A DNA stretch of 56,040 bases from Desulfobacca acetoxidans (GTDB lineage Bacteria > Desulfobacterota > Desulfobaccia > Desulfobaccales > 0-14-0-80-60-11): NCBI GenBank assembly GCA_020722205.1, contig DYLF01000002.1:1-56040 (forward strand), in the 5' to 3' direction. Below, piece after piece: positions 1 to 10,540 of the stretch (within the stretch, counting starts at the first letter, position 1; each line of letters opens with the position of its first letter). Both the position numbers and the translations under genes were made by a program. Below the pieces are notes generated by a model that made no database searches, was not told where the DNA came from, and saw only the letters and a list, made by a program, of their open reading frames with translations.

Positions 1-16
1 TTATAATTTATTATCC

Positions 17-1219
17 ATGAATTTCATTAAAAGCCACATTGACAAGGATAGAAAATTATTGTTCACCGGCATCCTGATGCTGATGGTTGGGATTGTGGTC
101 AATGATTGGGTATTTTCAAATGTTTTCAAAATAGAAAGCGGTATTATCAATCTGGCAAACCATGTGTTTTTTGGGCTATTTAATATTCCTCTGATAATCT
201 GTGGCTGTTATCTTATTTTTAGAAGTAAAAGAGAGGATAATCTTAAAATATACAGGTATATAACAAATATCATATTAATATTTTTGTCTTTTTTGGCATG
301 TTTGATAATAATTGAAGTGGTTTTGAGATTGGAGTTTCTTAATGAGCATGACAATCCATTCCCGGTTTTCATTCCTTATAAATTAAAAGAAATAAATAAG
401 AATATAAATCAGAAAAATGTTGCTTTTTCACGCCAGCATCCTTTCGGGTTTAATGATAAGGTCAGGCCTGAGGAAAAACCCGCAGGGGTTTTTAGAATTG
501 CGGTCCTGGGAGACTCCTTTGTCTGGGGTGACGGGGTGCCTTATGAGGTCATCTGGAGTCATAGACTGGAAGATAAGCTAAGCCAGAAATATGGTGGTAA
601 AGTGGAAGTGCTGAGCTGGGGGTTACGGGGCTGGTCAACTATTGATCAGTTCAATTTTCTTAGGAAAAACGGACTCAGGTACCATCCCGATTTATTGATT
701 GTCGGTTTTACGGCCAATGATCCGGACATGGGGGATTACCCCCAGCAATATTTCAAAGTGAACCTAGTTCCCTTGATCTGGCCCCTAAGAGCGTTGGTCC
801 CCAATGCTGTGGACTTTTTCAGCGAACACCTGGAAGCAATGGTAAACAAATGGTCTGGGCGGCTGGGTTACCAGAATTGGGAAAACCAGTTATACACACC
901 GCAGAATTTAGAAAAATACTCTGAATTGTTGGAAGAGCTGGCGGAATTTTGCGCGGCGCACGGCATCCGGCTGCTTTTTGTGTTGACCCCCTGCTATCAT
1001 GACCCTGGCCACCAACAGCGCTTTGCCGCCATTATCCCCCTCTTGCAGAAAGCCCATATCGACTATGTCGATCTATACCCGGTATTGGAAAAGAGCCTGA
1101 AGGGTTATAAAGTCAGGGACCTGTGGGCTAACCGCGCCAATCCACATCCCGGTGTTCTGCAGACGGAAATATATGCCGCGGCGGTTGGCGACTATTTAAA
1201 AGAAAACTATCTGAAATGA
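17..1219 (+). CDS. Membrane-anchored SGNH/GDSL-type hydrolase or acyltransferase
   Basis: ORF with hydrophobic N-terminal segments; block I 'IAVLGDSFVWGDGV' and C-terminal 'NPHPG' typical of SGNH hydrolases. Confidence 0.7.
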   Translation: MNFIKSHIDKDRKLLFTGILMLMVGIVVNDWVFSNVFKIESGIINLANHVFFGLFNIPLIICGCYLIFRSKREDNLKIYRYITNIILIFLSFLACLIIIEVVLRLEFLNEHDNPFPVFIPYKLKEINKNINQKNVAFSRQHPFGFNDKVRPEEKPAGVFRIAVLGDSFVWGDGVPYEVIWSHRLEDKLSQKYGGKVEVLSWGLRGWSTIDQFNFLRKNGLRYHPDLLIVGFTANDPDMGDYPQQYFKVNLVPLIWPLRALVPNAVDFFSEHLEAMVNKWSGRLGYQNWENQLYTPQNLEKYSELLEELAEFCAAHGIRLLFVLTPCYHDPGHQQRFAAIIPLLQKAHIDYVDLYPVLEKSLKGYKVRDLWANRANPHPGVLQTEIYAAAVGDYLKENYLK

Positions 1220-2574
1220 ATTCCTTTTTTTCAAGCAGTTTTGAGAATGACAAGGGCTACCCTCTCTGGCTGGTGGCCTTGATGTTCTTGGTCGTTCCAG
1301 TGGCGTTGTTCTGGCGGCCCTCCTTTTTTTTTATTCGAGATGACTGGCGCACTCTGACCATAATGGTGGAAAACTCCTTCGGCCAGTTTCTGCTGAAACC
1401 TGAAGGAGAACAGTGGTTTCCCCTGTTTCATCTGATATATTTCACCCTCATCAAGGTCTTTGCCGATCGCTATAGTTTCTTGATTATCTTTACCTGCCTG
1501 GCTACGGGCTTGAATGCTTTTTTGTTTTTCCTGTTTTGCCGGCGGCATTTGTCGTATAAACTGGCTTTGATTTTAGGTCTGGGTTATGCGGTCGGGTCGG
1601 CTCATAACGCTACGGCCCCCATGGCTTTTTATCTATCCTTCATCCTCAGTCTGACCTTCTTTCTTTTAGCCCTATTGTTAACTGACGGCTATTGCCGCGC
1701 CCCATCACCGCTCAAACTGCTGAGTGTGGGGCTATGCGCCGGCTGTTCCATCACCTGCCATAATTATACCCTGCCGGCCCTTTTGATCCTGCCTGCTTAT
1801 CCGCTCTTGGTAGGGACGAGGGAAAAGCGCCGGTCGGCATGGGTGCTTCTCATTGTGATGCTGGTGGTTATTCTTCTGTATCTCTGGTGCTATTTCACTT
1901 TTGCTGGCTTGTCGGCGGTGTCCTCCATCCGCCCTGACCTTTTGAACTCGCCGCCGCCCCCCATCTACCTGTTGCATTGGTTTGCCGGTGCCATCGCCTC
2001 ACCTTTTTACTACCTCTTGTGCAACGAACGGCTGCCGGCGGTGACCGGCATGGCCATCGGCGGGGTTTTCTTTGGGCTGCTTATGGCAGTGATCTGGTGG
2101 GGCGGCGGGAAACGGGAAAAAAACATGGTCTTATGGACCATGTTGTACAACGGCCTGCCTTTTCTGGTCGTGTCCCTGGCCCGCTCCCATTTTTCCTTGG
2201 GGCAGGCCTTCGGACAACGCTATGGGGTGTTTACCCTCGTGGGCGCCCTTTTCCTCGTGGGAATTGCCTGGACGGTGTTGGCCAGCAAGATCCCCTTTCG
2301 CCCCCTTACCCATCGCATTTTGCCGCTCACCGTGGTGGGGCTTCTAATGACAGGTCAGATTATCCATACTCCCGAAATATTTCGACGCTATCAGTGGGAA
2401 AGTCGGATAGCCAGGGAAACTTACCGCAATTATCCCCGGGAAGCCCCAAAAGATCGTGATGCCGCCGAGGAAGTGAGCCAGCATTTTCTGATGACCGGCT
2501 CAGATTTCCCGGTCCTGACCAGGGGGCAGATTTCAGCGGTCCGGCGTCGTCTGGATGAACTTCGGGTGCCATGA
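1216..2574 (+). CDS. Polytopic membrane protein, GT-C glycosyltransferase-like
   Basis: 452 aa, many TM segments, 'RDDW' acidic motif in first extracytoplasmic loop; ATG overlaps preceding stop. Confidence 0.55.
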   Translation: MNSFFSSSFENDKGYPLWLVALMFLVVPVALFWRPSFFFIRDDWRTLTIMVENSFGQFLLKPEGEQWFPLFHLIYFTLIKVFADRYSFLIIFTCLATGLNAFLFFLFCRRHLSYKLALILGLGYAVGSAHNATAPMAFYLSFILSLTFFLLALLLTDGYCRAPSPLKLLSVGLCAGCSITCHNYTLPALLILPAYPLLVGTREKRRSAWVLLIVMLVVILLYLWCYFTFAGLSAVSSIRPDLLNSPPPPIYLLHWFAGAIASPFYYLLCNERLPAVTGMAIGGVFFGLLMAVIWWGGGKREKNMVLWTMLYNGLPFLVVSLARSHFSLGQAFGQRYGVFTLVGALFLVGIAWTVLASKIPFRPLTHRILPLTVVGLLMTGQIIHTPEIFRRYQWESRIARETYRNYPREAPKDRDAAEEVSQHFLMTGSDFPVLTRGQISAVRRRLDELRVP

Positions 2575-2614
2575 TGGTGGTTGGCAATCGTTGGTCTCTG
2601 CTTGATTAACTCCC

Positions 2615-5600
2615 TTATTGTCCCTGGAGAAATATGCTCACTACTGTGCCTTTTTGGGGTTCACTCTCTATGGTTATTTGCCCTTGATGGGCGTGGATGA
2701 TTTTTTGGGAGATGGCCAGGCCCAAGCCGCTGCCTTTGGCCTTGGAAGAGAAAAAGGGTTGGAAGATCTTTTCCATATTCTCCGGGGGGATGCCTTCGCC
2801 CGTATCGGCAATTTGCAATAATACCCGACCGTCTTGACGACCGGTGCGAATGGTGAGGAGGCCGCCGTGGGCCATGGCCTCGACGCCGTTTTTGGTAATA
2901 TTCAGAATCACCTGGCGTATATGGCCGGGATCGAAGGAAATCTCCGGCAGGTGGGGGTCTAGTTCCAGGGCCAGTTGGATATTATTTTCCGTTAGGCTCG
3001 GCTGGAGACGCTGACAGATTTCCTGGATCAGACCGTTCAGGTCACCAAGTTGCTTTTGGGGCTCGGAAAACTTGGCATAGCTTCCCACCTCCACCAGAAA
3101 ATCCTCCAGGCGGCGCACTTCATCCACGATGATCTGGAGCTTGCCACGATTTTTGGGGGATTCCTCTTCGATATCTTTGAGAACCTGGCGGGCGAAACCC
3201 CCGATGACCATCAGGGGATTTTTGATTTCGTGGCCGATATGGGCCGCCATCTTGCCCAGGACGGCCAGACGCTCATTGCGCAGAAGTTCCTCCTCCATCC
3301 GTTTGCGCTCGCTAAGGTCTTTGAAATGGCCGATCATGCCGATCTCCTGATCACCCTCGTACAACAGCCGCGCCGACAGCCAAATGGGCACCAGAGAGCC
3401 GTCCTTACGACGCATCAAGGCTTCGTAATAATCTAAAATCCCTGCTCCGCCGTAAGCAGGATCATGGATTTTAGCACTGATTTCTTCAAGTTGGCCAGGA
3501 GCATAGATTTCCCCTACATTCTTTCGACCGATGACTTCTTCCGGCCCATACCCTAAAATTTTTGCCGCGGTTTCATTGAAGGTGCGCACGATGCCGCTCG
3601 TATCGTGAGCTATGATCCCGTCCATGCAGGTATGGATGAGGATTTTCTGAAAGTAAATTCCCCTTTCCACTTCGGCGGCCAAGGCTTCCTGGGCGCGCTG
3701 GCGCTTGATATGCCACCACATGCCGTTCATCAAGAGAGTTAATTGTCGCACATCGGATTCATCATATTCCTCTTCCTTATTTGCCAGCCCTGCCGTGGCT
3801 ACTATATGATCGTTATCCTGCACAGGTACAATCATGAACCGCCGCAATCCGGCGTGACCCGGAGGGAAGCCTTTTTTGGCGGGGTGGGGGGCGTCGTAAT
3901 CATTGATAACCACCGGACGCCGTTGTCGAATTGCTTCTCCCCACAAACCGGCCGCGGCTAAAGGATAAACAAAGGGTTTATCAACAATCTTACACTCCGC
4001 CATAACGGCCTTGGACCAGGATTGGATAGTCAGCTCCGATTCATTGTCGTCCAGGAATCCCACAAAACCAATCTTGCTTCTGGTGAGTCTGACAGCTTCT
4101 TCCAGAGCGAAGTCAGTAATTTCCTGGATGGTGGCGTTAGTCATTTGACTCAGTTGCCAAACCGCCTCCAGCCGGGACTCATCCAAACGCAGGGCTTCCT
4201 CCATGTTGGCAGAGCGCACCGCCAGCCCCAATTGCCCGGTCAGCGATTGGAAAAATTCCTCGTGTTCTTTGGTGAAATAACCTTTCTGACTGCTGGCCGC
4301 GGTCAACACCCCTATGGTCATGGTCTCTGTAGTGATAGGGGCCAAGGCCAGGGAGGCCAAAATTTCCTCTTCACACAGCCCCTGGAGGCGACCAACTACT
4401 TTGCTGGAATCCGGCACGGAAATGACCTGAGAAGTTGCCAAGCATTGCCCTAAAAGAGAAGCAGGGTCTGGTTTTAGCACCAACTCCCCAGCCCCAGGCG
4501 ATAACCCCCGAGAACCTTTGAGGTGGAGCAACCCGTCGTCGTCCAACAACCGCACGGTGCATTTCTCTACCCCCAACTGTTCCACCAGTACCCCCAACAC
4601 TCCTTCCAGGATGTCGGGAACATAAAGGGAGGCGGCCAGCCGGCGGGCGGCTTCGTAGAGTACCGAAAGTTCGGCGACCCGTCTCTTTAACTTTTGCTCG
4701 CTCTCCTCCAGGGAACTGGAAATCCGGCCGAAAAGATCCAGAACGTCTTCCATCCTGGAGCCCAGAGAGGAGAAATAACTTTCTACCAACACCCGGGCCG
4801 CCGCCGGACCAATGGAGCCAGCCAAGGTTCGTTCCACAAAGTCGGCCAGACGGAGCTTTTCCCGGTCCCCCCAGTCCGTCTCCGGCATGGCCACTTCCTG
4901 CAGAAAACTCCGGCGGGCTTCGGCAGCCTTTCGGGGGCCGATCAGCTTGGCTAAAAAATGGGTCAGTTGGTCCATAGTGGGGAAGTAACTATAGCGTTTC
5001 TCTAAAGGTGCTTCCCCTTCCCGTTTAAAGACCTCGACGAAGCGCCGCCCCTGTTCCTCTTCCACCGGGCTCGGCGTCGTCAATAAAGAAACCCCTACAA
5101 ATGAGCCGACATTGAACAGCAGCGACCAAAAAAAGGCGTGGGAGAGTTTGTCCAGGCCGGTGAGACCAAGAAAGGCGGTGGGTTTGAGAAAAGCCAAACC
5201 CCAGGGGCCTTCCGTGTTAATACTGACAGAGAACCATCCGGCGTCCACCAGATAAGGCAGTACCAGGGTGTAGGCCCAGAGACCAAAACCCGACAACAAC
5301 CCGGCCATTGCTCCCCACCGGGTGGACTCCCGCCAAAACAAAGCCCCCACCATCGCCGGCGCCAGTTGCATGACGCCACAGAAAGCAATTAGTCCTATAT
5401 CCACCAGCATGACGGTGGGCCAGACCAGGTGATAGCCGAAGTATCCCATGACTATCAGAAAGAAGATGGCGCTGCGTTTGATGGTCAGCAGATGAGGGGT
5501 GATATGATGCTCCAGTTTAAGCCGGATGGCCAGGGGCATCACGATACTATTGATGAGCATGGTGCTCACGGCAATGGAGGCCACCGCTACCATCGCGGTG

Positions 5601-6637
5601 GAGGCCGACAAGCCGCCCAGAAAGACGAGCAGAGCGAGATAAGGATGCCCGGACTGTAGAGGAATGCGCAAAACAAAGGTATCTCCTTGATCCTGGGGCA
5701 ATCCCATAAGCAGCCCTCCCAGGGCGATGGGCATAACAAACAGGTTCATGGCCAACAGGTATAAAGGGAAAAGCCACATGGCGGTGCGGATGTGTTCTTC
5801 GTTGGTGTTTTCCACTACTCCCATGTGGAACATGCGAGGCAGAAGGTGGATGGCCCCCATGGCCAAGAGGGTCAGGACCAAGAGCAGGCTGTAGCTGTTG
5901 TGGCTCCCCGTGCCCACCAGCAGGAGCTGGTGAAACTCCGGGCTTTGTTGAATGCGCCGAAAGATTTCCCCCGCCCCCGGAAAAAGGCCGAAGGTCACCA
6001 GCAACCCTAAACTGGTGAAAGCCATCAGCTCAATTAGTGATTCAAATACTACTACCGCTACCATACCCTCATGGCGTTCCGTGGGGTCTAGATGCCGGGC
6101 TCCGAACAGAATGCCGAATATGGCCAAAAGCAAAGCGACATAAAAGGCGGTATCCTGATAAAACAGGATTCTCAGAGGGGGGCAAATTTCTCTATAGATC
6201 AGAATATTAAAGGTGTCGGAGATGGATTTGAGCTGCAGGCCGATATAGGGGGTTACAGCCAGGAGGACCCCCGCAGTCGCCAGCGCTCCCACCAGAGCTC
6301 CCTTACCATAGCGCAGGGTAAGAAAATCAGACATGGTGGTGAGGTGGTTTTCCTTGCAGATGCGCAGCAGCTTGCGCAGTCCAAACCACCAGGTAAAGGC
6401 GATGATGGTGGGGCCTAAATAAATGGTGAGGAAGGTAACCCCGGAAGTGCTCGCTTTGCCGACGCTGCCGAAAAACGTCCAGGCAGTGCAATAGACTGCC
6501 AAAGATAAGGCATAAATATACGGGTTGGCAATCAGACTGCGGCCCCGAGCCCGCTGCCGGTCGCCATAATAGGCGATGGCAAAGAGCAACATGAGATAGC
6601 CGAAGGCGGCGGCGGCGACCAGAGCTGGGCTTAACAT
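2615..6637 (-). CDS. Sodium:solute symporter-like sensor histidine kinase (SSS-GAF-GAF-PAS-HisKA-HATPase_c)
   Basis: N-terminal multi-TM symporter-like region, GAF-like repeats, PAS, H-box 'GHEIKNPLMVIGGFARQ', ATPase motifs 'DTGEGIPPENMEKIFQPFFSSKAKGSGLGLAISQKI'. Confidence 0.85.
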   Translation of the reverse strand: MLSPALVAAAAFGYLMLLFAIAYYGDRQRARGRSLIANPYIYALSLAVYCTAWTFFGSVGKASTSGVTFLTIYLGPTIIAFTWWFGLRKLLRICKENHLTTMSDFLTLRYGKGALVGALATAGVLLAVTPYIGLQLKSISDTFNILIYREICPPLRILFYQDTAFYVALLLAIFGILFGARHLDPTERHEGMVAVVVFESLIELMAFTSLGLLVTFGLFPGAGEIFRRIQQSPEFHQLLLVGTGSHNSYSLLLVLTLLAMGAIHLLPRMFHMGVVENTNEEHIRTAMWLFPLYLLAMNLFVMPIALGGLLMGLPQDQGDTFVLRIPLQSGHPYLALLVFLGGLSASTAMVAVASIAVSTMLINSIVMPLAIRLKLEHHITPHLLTIKRSAIFFLIVMGYFGYHLVWPTVMLVDIGLIAFCGVMQLAPAMVGALFWRESTRWGAMAGLLSGFGLWAYTLVLPYLVDAGWFSVSINTEGPWGLAFLKPTAFLGLTGLDKLSHAFFWSLLFNVGSFVGVSLLTTPSPVEEEQGRRFVEVFKREGEAPLEKRYSYFPTMDQLTHFLAKLIGPRKAAEARRSFLQEVAMPETDWGDREKLRLADFVERTLAGSIGPAAARVLVESYFSSLGSRMEDVLDLFGRISSSLEESEQKLKRRVAELSVLYEAARRLAASLYVPDILEGVLGVLVEQLGVEKCTVRLLDDDGLLHLKGSRGLSPGAGELVLKPDPASLLGQCLATSQVISVPDSSKVVGRLQGLCEEEILASLALAPITTETMTIGVLTAASSQKGYFTKEHEEFFQSLTGQLGLAVRSANMEEALRLDESRLEAVWQLSQMTNATIQEITDFALEEAVRLTRSKIGFVGFLDDNESELTIQSWSKAVMAECKIVDKPFVYPLAAAGLWGEAIRQRRPVVINDYDAPHPAKKGFPPGHAGLRRFMIVPVQDNDHIVATAGLANKEEEYDESDVRQLTLLMNGMWWHIKRQRAQEALAAEVERGIYFQKILIHTCMDGIIAHDTSGIVRTFNETAAKILGYGPEEVIGRKNVGEIYAPGQLEEISAKIHDPAYGGAGILDYYEALMRRKDGSLVPIWLSARLLYEGDQEIGMIGHFKDLSERKRMEEELLRNERLAVLGKMAAHIGHEIKNPLMVIGGFARQVLKDIEEESPKNRGKLQIIVDEVRRLEDFLVEVGSYAKFSEPQKQLGDLNGLIQEICQRLQPSLTENNIQLALELDPHLPEISFDPGHIRQVILNITKNGVEAMAHGGLLTIRTGRQDGRVLLQIADTGEGIPPENMEKIFQPFFSSKAKGSGLGLAISQKIIHAHQGQITIESEPQKGTVVSIFLQGQ

Positions 6638-6753
6638 TTAATTATGATTCCTCAATAATTAACAAATGAACAGCCTTCGCTGGCTGGTCTCCAAATGAGA
6701 CCTGAGGGTTTTTTCATTCTGATCACCCAAATCCAGAAACAACTCCTTGCCAA

Positions 6754-6960
6754 TTATTCTCGTAGGATCAGCCCAGAGCTCAAAAGATAGAGCCCCGCAA
6801 TGGCCGCAACCCACACGCCATGAAGAAATAAAACCAGGACGGGAATCCCCGCCAGCGTGACCTCCAGGTTAAATATGTGAAGCAGCGGATAATTCACCAG
6901 AAGAAATATCAGGATTCCTAGCAAGGCCCAAAACTTTTGTTTTTTTGTTCTGTCAGGCAT
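6754..6960 (-). CDS. Small membrane protein (two predicted TM helices), possible symporter-kinase partner
   Basis: 68-aa ORF with two hydrophobic helices directly upstream of the SSS-kinase on the same strand. Confidence 0.6.
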   Translation of the reverse strand: MPDRTKKQKFWALLGILIFLLVNYPLLHIFNLEVTLAGIPVLVLFLHGVWVAAIAGLYLLSSGLILRE

Positions 6961-7048
6961 GTCCTGCTCCCCAGCTCTTTATCTTAATGTAATACATGTT
7001 ATCATGCGAGGCCTAATAAACAATAAGCCTTGGTCTGTTTTCTATTCA

Positions 7049-9805
7049 CTAGCAGCTCTGGGCCACCTGGCTTTCGGCTAGCTGACAGCGGCGCAACCAC
7101 CACTTGGCCAACTCCACTACCGGCAGCAAGAGCAAAGCCGTACCCCCGGCCACCAGCCAATCGTGCCAACTTAAGGGGACGGTGTGGAAGAGTTTGGCTA
7201 ACGGGGGCAATTGCACCACCGCCACCATCATGGCTAAGGATAGGAGGACTGCTGCTACCAGCCAACGGTTGGCCAAAGGCCCCACCTTAAACAGGGAATG
7301 GCGCTCGGAACGGCAATTAAAGGCGTTCACCAACTCCGCCAGGATAAGGGTCACAAAGACCATGGTCTGGGCTCGGGCCAGGGTCAGCCCAGCTAGTCCG
7401 GAGACCGCCGTGGAACTTTGATAATAGTAAAACAGGATGATCAAAGCGGCGGTCTTATAAACTGTAATCACCGTCATCAAGATAATGGCCTGGGGGATAA
7501 AAACCCCTTCTTGTGGCGGTCGGGGTGGCCGCTGCATGATGTCCGGGGCCTTTGGGTCCACTCCCAAGGCCAGCGCCGGCAACCCGTCGGTGGTGAGGTT
7601 CACCCAGAGGATCTGGAGAGCTACCAAGGGGATAGGCATACCCAGGAAAAAAGCCCCGGTAAGCATCAAGATTTCGGATAGGTTGCAGCTTAAAAGAAAG
7701 ATAAGATATTTTTTGATGTTATCGAAAATGGCCCGACCTTCTTCCACTGCGGCCACCAGGGTGGCGAAATTGTCATCCGCCAGGATTATGTCCGCAGTCT
7801 CTTTGGTAACCTCCGTGCCGGTGAGGCCCATGGCCACTCCGATATCCGCCAGCTTCAGGCCTGGAGCGTCGTTGACTCCATCTCCGGTCATGGCCACCAC
7901 CTGTCCCTGTTGCTTGAGCAGGTCAACCAGACGCAGTTTATGCTCCGGGACCACCCTGGCAAAAACCGGCGTCCGAATCAGTGCTGCCCTTAACTCATCG
8001 TCACTCATGCGGGTCAATTCAGCCCCGGTCAACACCGGGGAGTTATCCGGGGACAAGGGGGCCAGCCCAAGTTCTTGGGCGATGGCCAGGGCGGTGTGCG
8101 GGTGGTCGCCGGTGACCATGATCACCCTGATACCGGCCTGGCGGCATTGGGCCACCGACTCATACGCTTCCGGCCGAGGTGGGTCGATCATACCCACCAG
8201 GGCCACCCAGACCAGGTCCGTCTCCACTTCTTCAGAGAGGGGCTGGGGTATGGTCTTCAGTTCCCGGTAAGCCAGCCCCAACACCCTCAGTGCGGTGGCC
8301 GCCATCTGAGCAGCCTCAGCCAGGATTTGCCGCCGCTCTGCTTCGGACAACACTCTTTCCCCACCTCCCGTGAGGATTCGTGAGCAGCGAGATAACAGAC
8401 CTTCCGGTGATCCCTTGGTGCAGACCAGGATGCCGCCCGGGCTCTTATGCAAAGTGGTCATCCGCCGACGTTCGGAGGAAAAAGGGACTTCGGCCACTCG
8501 GGGGTACTCTTGGGCCAGGATTGCTGCCTCCAGCCCCCCCTTGCTGGCCATCACCACCAAGGCCCCTTCCGTGGGGTCGCCCTGAATAGTCCAGCCTGTT
8601 GTGGCTTGAATGAGACGGGCGTCATTGCACAGCAACCCCAGTCGGGAGGTAACTTGCAATACCTGGTCCTGTCCCGGCAAGACTTCCTGACCGTTCTGGG
8701 AAAAGATGCCATAGGGTTCATAACCCAAACCACTTACTTCCAGCTTCCGGCCGTCCATATAGAGTCGTCGCACCGTCATTTCATTTTTGGTCAGGGTGCC
8801 GGTCTTATCGGTGCAGATCACTGTGGTGCAGCCCATGGCCTCCACTGCCGGCAGACGCTTGACAATCGCCCGACGCCGGGCCATGCGGGTGGTCCCGATG
8901 GCCAGGGCTCCGGTCACCACCGCCGGCAACGCTTCCGGCACCGCCGCCACCGCCAAGCTGATGCCCCAGATGAGCATGGCCAGCCAGTGGTTTCCCTTAA
9001 GGATGCCGAAAAGTGTGGCCCCGGCGCTGATCCCCAGGCAGATCACGGTCAGGGCCTTACCGATGGTAGCCATGCGCTTTTCCAAAGGGGTCTTTCCCTG
9101 GGGCATCTCCCCGAGGAAACGGGCGATGCGTCCGAATTCGCTGTCCATGCCGGTGGCAGTGACCACCGCCTGGCCACGGCCATAGGTCACCACGGTGCCC
9201 CCGAAAACCATATTCTTTTGGTCGGCGATGGCAAGATGTGGCCGGGGGTCTGGGGCCGTGGTCTTGTGGACGGGGATGGACTCCCCGGTGAGAAGAGCTT
9301 CATCGATCTTCAGGTCAATCGCTTCCAGCAGCCGCCCGTCGGCGGCCACGCGGTCTCCCGCCGCCAGAACCAGAATGTCTCCTGGCGCCACCTCAGCGGC
9401 TTCGATAACTTCCTCTTTGCCGTCCCGGAGGACGGTGGCTGCTGGCGCGGCCAACTTCTGCAGGGCGACGGCCGCCTCTTCGGCCCGATACTCCTGAATA
9501 AAGCCCAAAAACACACAGGCCAGGATGATGGCCAAAATCACATAGGCATCCAGCCTCTCCCCAAGAAAAAAAGAAATCAGCGTGGCGGCGATGAGTATGA
9601 CGATGAGAAGATTTTTGAACTGCCGTAACAGAATGGCCCGCGGGGAGATCTTTTTGGGGGGGATTAACCGGTTGGGGCCGAAATGCGCCAGTCGCTCCTG
9701 GGCTTGGGCGGCGCTTAAACCGGGCGGGGAGACGTCTAAAGCCGCCAAGACTGCGCGAGCTTCCAGTCGGTAAGGCTCGATGTCTCCGGTTTTGATAGTT
9801 CCCAT
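7049..9805 (-). CDS. Cation-transporting P-type ATPase (P2-type)
   Basis: 'DKTGTLTKNEMT' phosphorylation motif, 'TGES', 'MTGDGVNDAPGLKLADIGVAMG'; start taken at internal ATG (MGTIKTGD), ORF extends to a TTG at 9847. Confidence 0.9.
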   Translation of the reverse strand: MGTIKTGDIEPYRLEARAVLAALDVSPPGLSAAQAQERLAHFGPNRLIPPKKISPRAILLRQFKNLLIVILIAATLISFFLGERLDAYVILAIILACVFLGFIQEYRAEEAAVALQKLAAPAATVLRDGKEEVIEAAEVAPGDILVLAAGDRVAADGRLLEAIDLKIDEALLTGESIPVHKTTAPDPRPHLAIADQKNMVFGGTVVTYGRGQAVVTATGMDSEFGRIARFLGEMPQGKTPLEKRMATIGKALTVICLGISAGATLFGILKGNHWLAMLIWGISLAVAAVPEALPAVVTGALAIGTTRMARRRAIVKRLPAVEAMGCTTVICTDKTGTLTKNEMTVRRLYMDGRKLEVSGLGYEPYGIFSQNGQEVLPGQDQVLQVTSRLGLLCNDARLIQATTGWTIQGDPTEGALVVMASKGGLEAAILAQEYPRVAEVPFSSERRRMTTLHKSPGGILVCTKGSPEGLLSRCSRILTGGGERVLSEAERRQILAEAAQMAATALRVLGLAYRELKTIPQPLSEEVETDLVWVALVGMIDPPRPEAYESVAQCRQAGIRVIMVTGDHPHTALAIAQELGLAPLSPDNSPVLTGAELTRMSDDELRAALIRTPVFARVVPEHKLRLVDLLKQQGQVVAMTGDGVNDAPGLKLADIGVAMGLTGTEVTKETADIILADDNFATLVAAVEEGRAIFDNIKKYLIFLLSCNLSEILMLTGAFFLGMPIPLVALQILWVNLTTDGLPALALGVDPKAPDIMQRPPRPPQEGVFIPQAIILMTVITVYKTAALIILFYYYQSSTAVSGLAGLTLARAQTMVFVTLILAELVNAFNCRSERHSLFKVGPLANRWLVAAVLLSLAMMVAVVQLPPLAKLFHTVPLSWHDWLVAGGTALLLLPVVELAKWWLRRCQLAESQVAQSC

Positions 9806-10065
9806 GAATAGAGGTACCCCCCTTAACCTGTTTGAGGAGCGAATCAAACTTGGCGGCTGATAGCTTTACCGGCCTTAAACTTAATCCGGCCGTCTCCTGA
9901 CTGCAAGCCTTTAATGGGAAGGAAAGCGGGGGTAGGGTGTGCCTTCAAACAGTTGAGGTCTCAGGCGGATTTGTGATAATGTTAATTAAATGAATTTGAT
10001 TTTCCCACTAGAGGGAGAGTTTCCATGTTTAAAACATATTTTTACTTTGGTGGTCTGCGACCATA

Positions 10066-10494
10066 TTGTTCGGATTAGCGTGTTTGGGTCTACCCTTAAA
10101 ATATAGTTATGCTGAAGGACCCTTTATTCCCATGGCAGGCGCCCTAAATTCTTCCGGGCAGGTGCAGGAACAGCCATCCCCCTTGCCCTTAGAGGCTAAT
10201 GAGCTCCTTAAGGCATTTGAGTCCTTGACCAGCAAGCAGGACATGCCCCCAGAAGTTGGGGAATTCACGAAGGGCGTTTTGGAATTGATGAGAAATGCGG
10301 TCTCAGGTAAGGAAAAAGGTGATCTCTCACCTGAAAAAGGCCGCATGCTGTTTGAGAGTTTCGATGCCATGATGAAGAAGCAGGAAGTGTCTTCAGAAGC
10401 CGCAGGGATGTTCAAATCCATGCGTGGTCTGGTGGAAAAGGCCATGACACAGCCGGGCCAACAGGAACCGGCGCCCGAACTGAAGAAAAAATAG
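10066..10494 (+). CDS. Hypothetical secreted protein; N-terminus apparently frameshifted (likely ATG at 10025)
   Basis: ORF begins inside a hydrophobic signal-peptide-like stretch; see finding. Confidence 0.5.
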   Translation: MFGLACLGLPLKYSYAEGPFIPMAGALNSSGQVQEQPSPLPLEANELLKAFESLTSKQDMPPEVGEFTKGVLELMRNAVSGKEKGDLSPEKGRMLFESFDAMMKKQEVSSEAAGMFKSMRGLVEKAMTQPGQQEPAPELKKK

Positions 10495-10540
10495 GATTAT
10501 TATTTGGTGAAATGCCCCGTCCGGGACTTGGCCAGGAGAA

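Noticed and set aside
8447-9628. 393-aa plus-strand ORF
   Set aside because: Antisense to the P-type ATPase; GC-rich shadow ORF with His/Gly/Gln-rich composition and no recognisable domain
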